Assembly (NCBI RefSeq): GCF_014171475.1
Contig: NZ_CP048817.1
Location: 3,658,001-3,722,000 of the forward strand
Source of the DNA: Sphingomonas sp. So64.6b
Lineage (GTDB): Bacteria; Pseudomonadota; Alphaproteobacteria; Sphingomonadales; Sphingomonadaceae
Direction of reading: 5' to 3'
DNA: 64,000 nt
The position numbers were made by a program, and so were the translations under genes. Position 1 is the first letter of the stretch; each line of letters starts with the position of its first letter. Of this stretch, positions 61,621 to 64,000 are shown piece after piece. Below the pieces are notes generated by a model. It searched no databases. It was not told the origin of the DNA and saw nothing but the letters and a program-made list of their open reading frames with translations.

Positions 61621-62315
61621 ACCGGCGGCATCCGCGCGGCGAGCGCCAGCGTGCGTTCGTCGCGATCCGGCGCGCCGCGCGCAGCCAGCGCGTGATAGCG
61701 AGCGAGCGTCGCCGCATCGGCACGATCGGGCGATCCTGAATCGAACGGCGGCGCGGGATCATATTCAAGACTGAGCTGGACCAGCCGGGCATGATCCTCG
61801 CCGCGAATGGCGGCGGTCAGCGCCAGACCGAAATCGATGCCCGCCGTCACCCCGCCGCCGGTGACGCGATTGCGGTCGAACACCACGCGGTCATGCACCG
61901 GGATCGCGCCGAATGCGGCAAGATGCTGGTGCTGCGCCCAATGCGTCGTCGCGCGGTAGCCGCGCAACAACCCCGCCGCACCGAGCAGCAATGCCCCGGT
62001 GCAGACGCTGGTCACCCAGGTCGCGCCAGCCGCCGCGGAGCGCACCCAGGCCATCGTCGCGTCATCCTCGCTCGCAGCGGTGACACCAAAGCCGCCCGGC
62101 ACGCAAAGGATGTCCGGCTGGCTCACGGTCGCGAACGTCGCGGTCGGCAGCAGCGCGAAGCCTGCATCGGTAACCACCGGGTCGAGCGTCCCGGCGACAA
62201 GGTCGATCGTCACATTGCCGAGCCGCGACAGCACTTGGGCAGGGCCGGTCAGATCGAGTTGCGTGACGTTTGGGAAGAGCAGAAAGGCGACGCGGATCGG
62301 GGACAGTTCGACCAT
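61617..62315 (-). CDS. DJ-1/PfpI family protein (isonitrile hydratase-like)
   Basis: 232 residues. The class I glutamine amidotransferase-like fold is seen in VAFLLFPNVTQLDLTGPAQV and in the nucleophile elbow WVTSVCTGALLLGAAGLLRG near residue 100 (catalytic-type Cys), followed by YRATTHWAQH. This arrangement matches the isonitrile hydratase (InhA) group, without the AraC domain of regulators. Reaction and substrate are uncertain. It precedes an 85-bp gap and is followed by the convergent dedA. Confidence 0.88.
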   Translation of the reverse strand: MVELSPIRVAFLLFPNVTQLDLTGPAQVLSRLGNVTIDLVAGTLDPVVTDAGFALLPTATFATVSQPDILCVPGGFGVTAASEDDATMAWVRSAAAGATWVTSVCTGALLLGAAGLLRGYRATTHWAQHQHLAAFGAIPVHDRVVFDRNRVTGGGVTAGIDFGLALTAAIRGEDHARLVQLSLEYDPAPPFDSGSPDRADAATLARYHALAARGAPDRDERTLALAARMPPV

Positions 62316-62400
62316 GGGAGTCTCTCCTTATGCGGTGAGGTTGCCCAGGCGAGCGGCGTGGATCGGTCCCGCTTCCCCGTGGTGCTCCACGCTTCGCCAG

Positions 62401-63879
62401 TCACGCGACCGTCGTTGGATTACCCTCGGCTGGTGCGTCCGACAAGGCCGCGGCACGGATCAGGAACCACAGCAAGGGCAGCGCAAGCGCGAGATACAGG
62501 CCCAGCCCGAAGGCGCGCTGCCATCCCCACCAGTCGCTCGGCAGGGTGGTGATCCTGAGGGTCAGGAAATGCGTCATTACCGGGTCATAGACCGGAAAGC
62601 TGAACCCATGCGGCGCGGCGATCTCCGCTGCGGCGATGGCCAGGTTGATGAACATGCTTAAGGCCATCAGCCCGGCGAACCAGCGCCGCCCGATCCGGCC
62701 CGATGCCTGCCAGAGCGACGCGAGGCCGAGCACGAGGAAGCCGAGCGCGGGCACGGAATGGCGTGGCCCGGTCGAATGGCCGCCGTCCCAATAATAATAG
62801 GAGGAATTATACAACAGCACGATGATCGTGATGGCCAGCGCGAGCCAGCCAAGATCGCGGGTTTCGGGCTTTCGAATCAGCCGGGACAAGCCGAACGGCG
62901 CAAGCAGCAGGATCGGCGCGACGTAGATCAGCCCACGCTCCGGCCCGGCGATGATCTGCGCCAGCACCTCGATATGCGGATAGGTCAGGCCGAACAGGCC
63001 CTGCTCCATCCCCTCGAAGCCGACCACGCCCTGATAACCGACCTTGAACGGCACGCCAAAGGCGATCTCGTTGTAAATCACCATCGGCACCAATGCGACG
63101 AGCCCCGCAGCGGCGGCCAGACCGGCGAGTTTCAGGCGCCCGGACCATGACATGTCGCGCGTGCGCCAGATCGCCCAGACGCCGATCGCGAATCCGGGCA
63201 GGGCGGCGGGCAGCTCAACCACGATCGCCCAGCCAAGCGCGCCGCCGAGCATCAGCGGATAGCGCCAGCGACCAAGCTCGCGTGGTCCGGAGGTGCCGCG
63301 CCACACCGCCCAGGTCGCGATCAGCAACAATGCGCCGACCGGCGCATGTCCAAACAGCGTGGTCGACCAGCCCCAGGCGGGTGTCGCCAGGGCATAAGCC
63401 AACGCCGCGACCAGGCCCGCTTTGACATTGCCGGTGATGCCGGTTGCAAGATCGAACAACAATACCGCCGCGAAGCCGATCAGCACTGCGACTGTCGTGG
63501 CGACCGCCAGGCGCAAACGCAATTTCACGAAAGCTTCGAACCGCGCATCGCCGAAATCGGGTGGATGATTATCCGCCCGGTCACCCGTCAACAGGTCCGC
63601 GACCCATACCGCCGGCATCGCCATCAGCGTCATGCCCGGTGTCTTGTCGGTATAATAGTGACCGCCGAACTGCGCCTTGTCGATCGTCATAGGGTGAAAT
63701 TCATCGATCGTCGCGTCGCCCTGTTCGACCAATGAGATCGCGGCGAACAGCCGAGTCGAATTGTTCGGATTGAACGGCCACGACCCGAACCAGATGCATG
63801 ACAGCCAGACGAGCAGGAACAGCCCGACCGCGATTCCATGCGGCGCCCGCACAATTGACGTCTCTTTCACGCGGATCAA
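62401..63879 (-). CDS. Polytopic membrane protein, possibly GT-C glycosyltransferase
   Basis: 492 residues with 10-12 membrane segments. The first external loop has GGHYYTDKTPGMTLMAMPAV, a motif seen in ArnT-like membrane proteins, preceded by acidic residues (VEQGDATIDEFHP). No other signature is seen. The start is the TTG at 63879, overlapping the upstream stop as TTGA, or the GTG at 63870. It is co-directional with the fragment at the right edge, so an operon is likely. Function is not known. Confidence 0.7.
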   Translation of the reverse strand: MIRVKETSIVRAPHGIAVGLFLLVWLSCIWFGSWPFNPNNSTRLFAAISLVEQGDATIDEFHPMTIDKAQFGGHYYTDKTPGMTLMAMPAVWVADLLTGDRADNHPPDFGDARFEAFVKLRLRLAVATTVAVLIGFAAVLLFDLATGITGNVKAGLVAALAYALATPAWGWSTTLFGHAPVGALLLIATWAVWRGTSGPRELGRWRYPLMLGGALGWAIVVELPAALPGFAIGVWAIWRTRDMSWSGRLKLAGLAAAAGLVALVPMVIYNEIAFGVPFKVGYQGVVGFEGMEQGLFGLTYPHIEVLAQIIAGPERGLIYVAPILLLAPFGLSRLIRKPETRDLGWLALAITIIVLLYNSSYYYWDGGHSTGPRHSVPALGFLVLGLASLWQASGRIGRRWFAGLMALSMFINLAIAAAEIAAPHGFSFPVYDPVMTHFLTLRITTLPSDWWGWQRAFGLGLYLALALPLLWFLIRAAALSDAPAEGNPTTVA

Positions 63880-64000
63880 CCGAACAGCCAGGTGCCGAGC
63901 AGCCGCCCGAACGGCAATGTGAAGAACCCGGCGATGATCAGCGCGCCGAGCACCATACCGCGCACCGCCCTCCGGTGACGCACGAGATTATGCGTGCGCG
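63876..64000 (-). CDS. C-terminus of a hydrophobic protein cut by the right edge
   Basis: The last ~41 residues of a minus-strand gene, ending RGMVLGALIIAGFFTLPFGR followed by LLGTWLFG and TGA. This looks like a terminal membrane segment. The family cannot be told. Its TGA overlaps the TTG start of the next gene. Confidence 0.6.
   Translation of the reverse strand, partial: RTHNLVRHRRAVRGMVLGALIIAGFFTLPFGRLLGTWLFG

Overview
The window is high-GC DNA with the gene content and gene order of an alphaproteobacterium of the sphingomonad group (Sphingomonas or a close relative). The signs are a SciP-type DUF1153 regulator, a mutY / dciA / two DsbA-like genes / smc cluster, a serC-serA-hisZ-purA run, an alphaproteobacterial GAAC-N7-GAAC SOS box, an SMC with an alphaproteobacterial hinge, many GTG starts, and abundant palindromic intergenic repeats. 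The genus is inferred. No rRNA, tRNA, prophage, complete insertion sequence or CRISPR array was found.

Layout. 1-14.4 kb: DUF445 membrane protein (cut by the left edge), RND efflux pump, two YeaQ/GlsB-type membrane proteins around a SIMPL protein, sciP, mnmA, a serine hydrolase, and a phzF-like / CDF transporter / pdxH operon. 13.5-16.9 kb: the NHEJ pair ku and ligD, with ligD frameshifted at a 27-bp palindrome. 17-25.9 kb: carotenoid-cleavage oxygenase divergent from a TetR gene, ATP-grasp/alpha-E fusion plus transglutaminase, a CbpA-like DnaJ, YihY, fabI. 26-27.5 kb: a DUF559 nuclease-like gene between inverted palindromic repeats, wedged between fabI and aroC. 27.8-32.6 kb: an iron/heme-type locus (EF-hand protein, DUF4198 protein, TonB-dependent receptor, TonB) with a Fur-like box. 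32.6-38.4 kb (minus strand): serC, serA, a second repeat-bracketed DUF559 gene, hisZ, purA. 38.5-51.3 kb: extensin-like lipoprotein, LOG-family protein, cytochrome c, pheA, nudC, a serine hydrolase, mutY, dciA, two thiol-disulfide proteins, smc. 51.6-64 kb: an ECF41-type sigma factor with an AhpD-like partner, an SOS-box-linked radical SAM protein, a beta-helix/diheme cytochrome pair, hemerythrin, two polytopic membrane proteins, a UdgX-type DNA glycosylase, DedA, and a DJ-1/PfpI protein.

The most unusual feature is a family of palindromic repeats arranged as inverted pairs. Two pairs enclose a DUF559 gene and one pair is empty. The two gene-bearing pairs lie exactly at junctions inside operons. 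They supply the ribosome-binding site of the DUF559 gene and of the next host gene, and in one case part of the next gene's TTG start codon. The DUF559 genes are about 10 points lower in GC than their surroundings, and their stop codons overlap or abut the next start. Together this looks like a small operon-colonising mobile cassette that keeps downstream translation intact.

Functional links. Ku and the damaged LigD would do double-strand break repair. MutY, the SOS-linked radical SAM protein and UdgX form a base-damage theme. The radical SAM gene and udgX are usually adjacent but here are 4.5 kb apart. SerC, SerA, HisZ, AroC, PheA and PurA are core biosynthesis genes.
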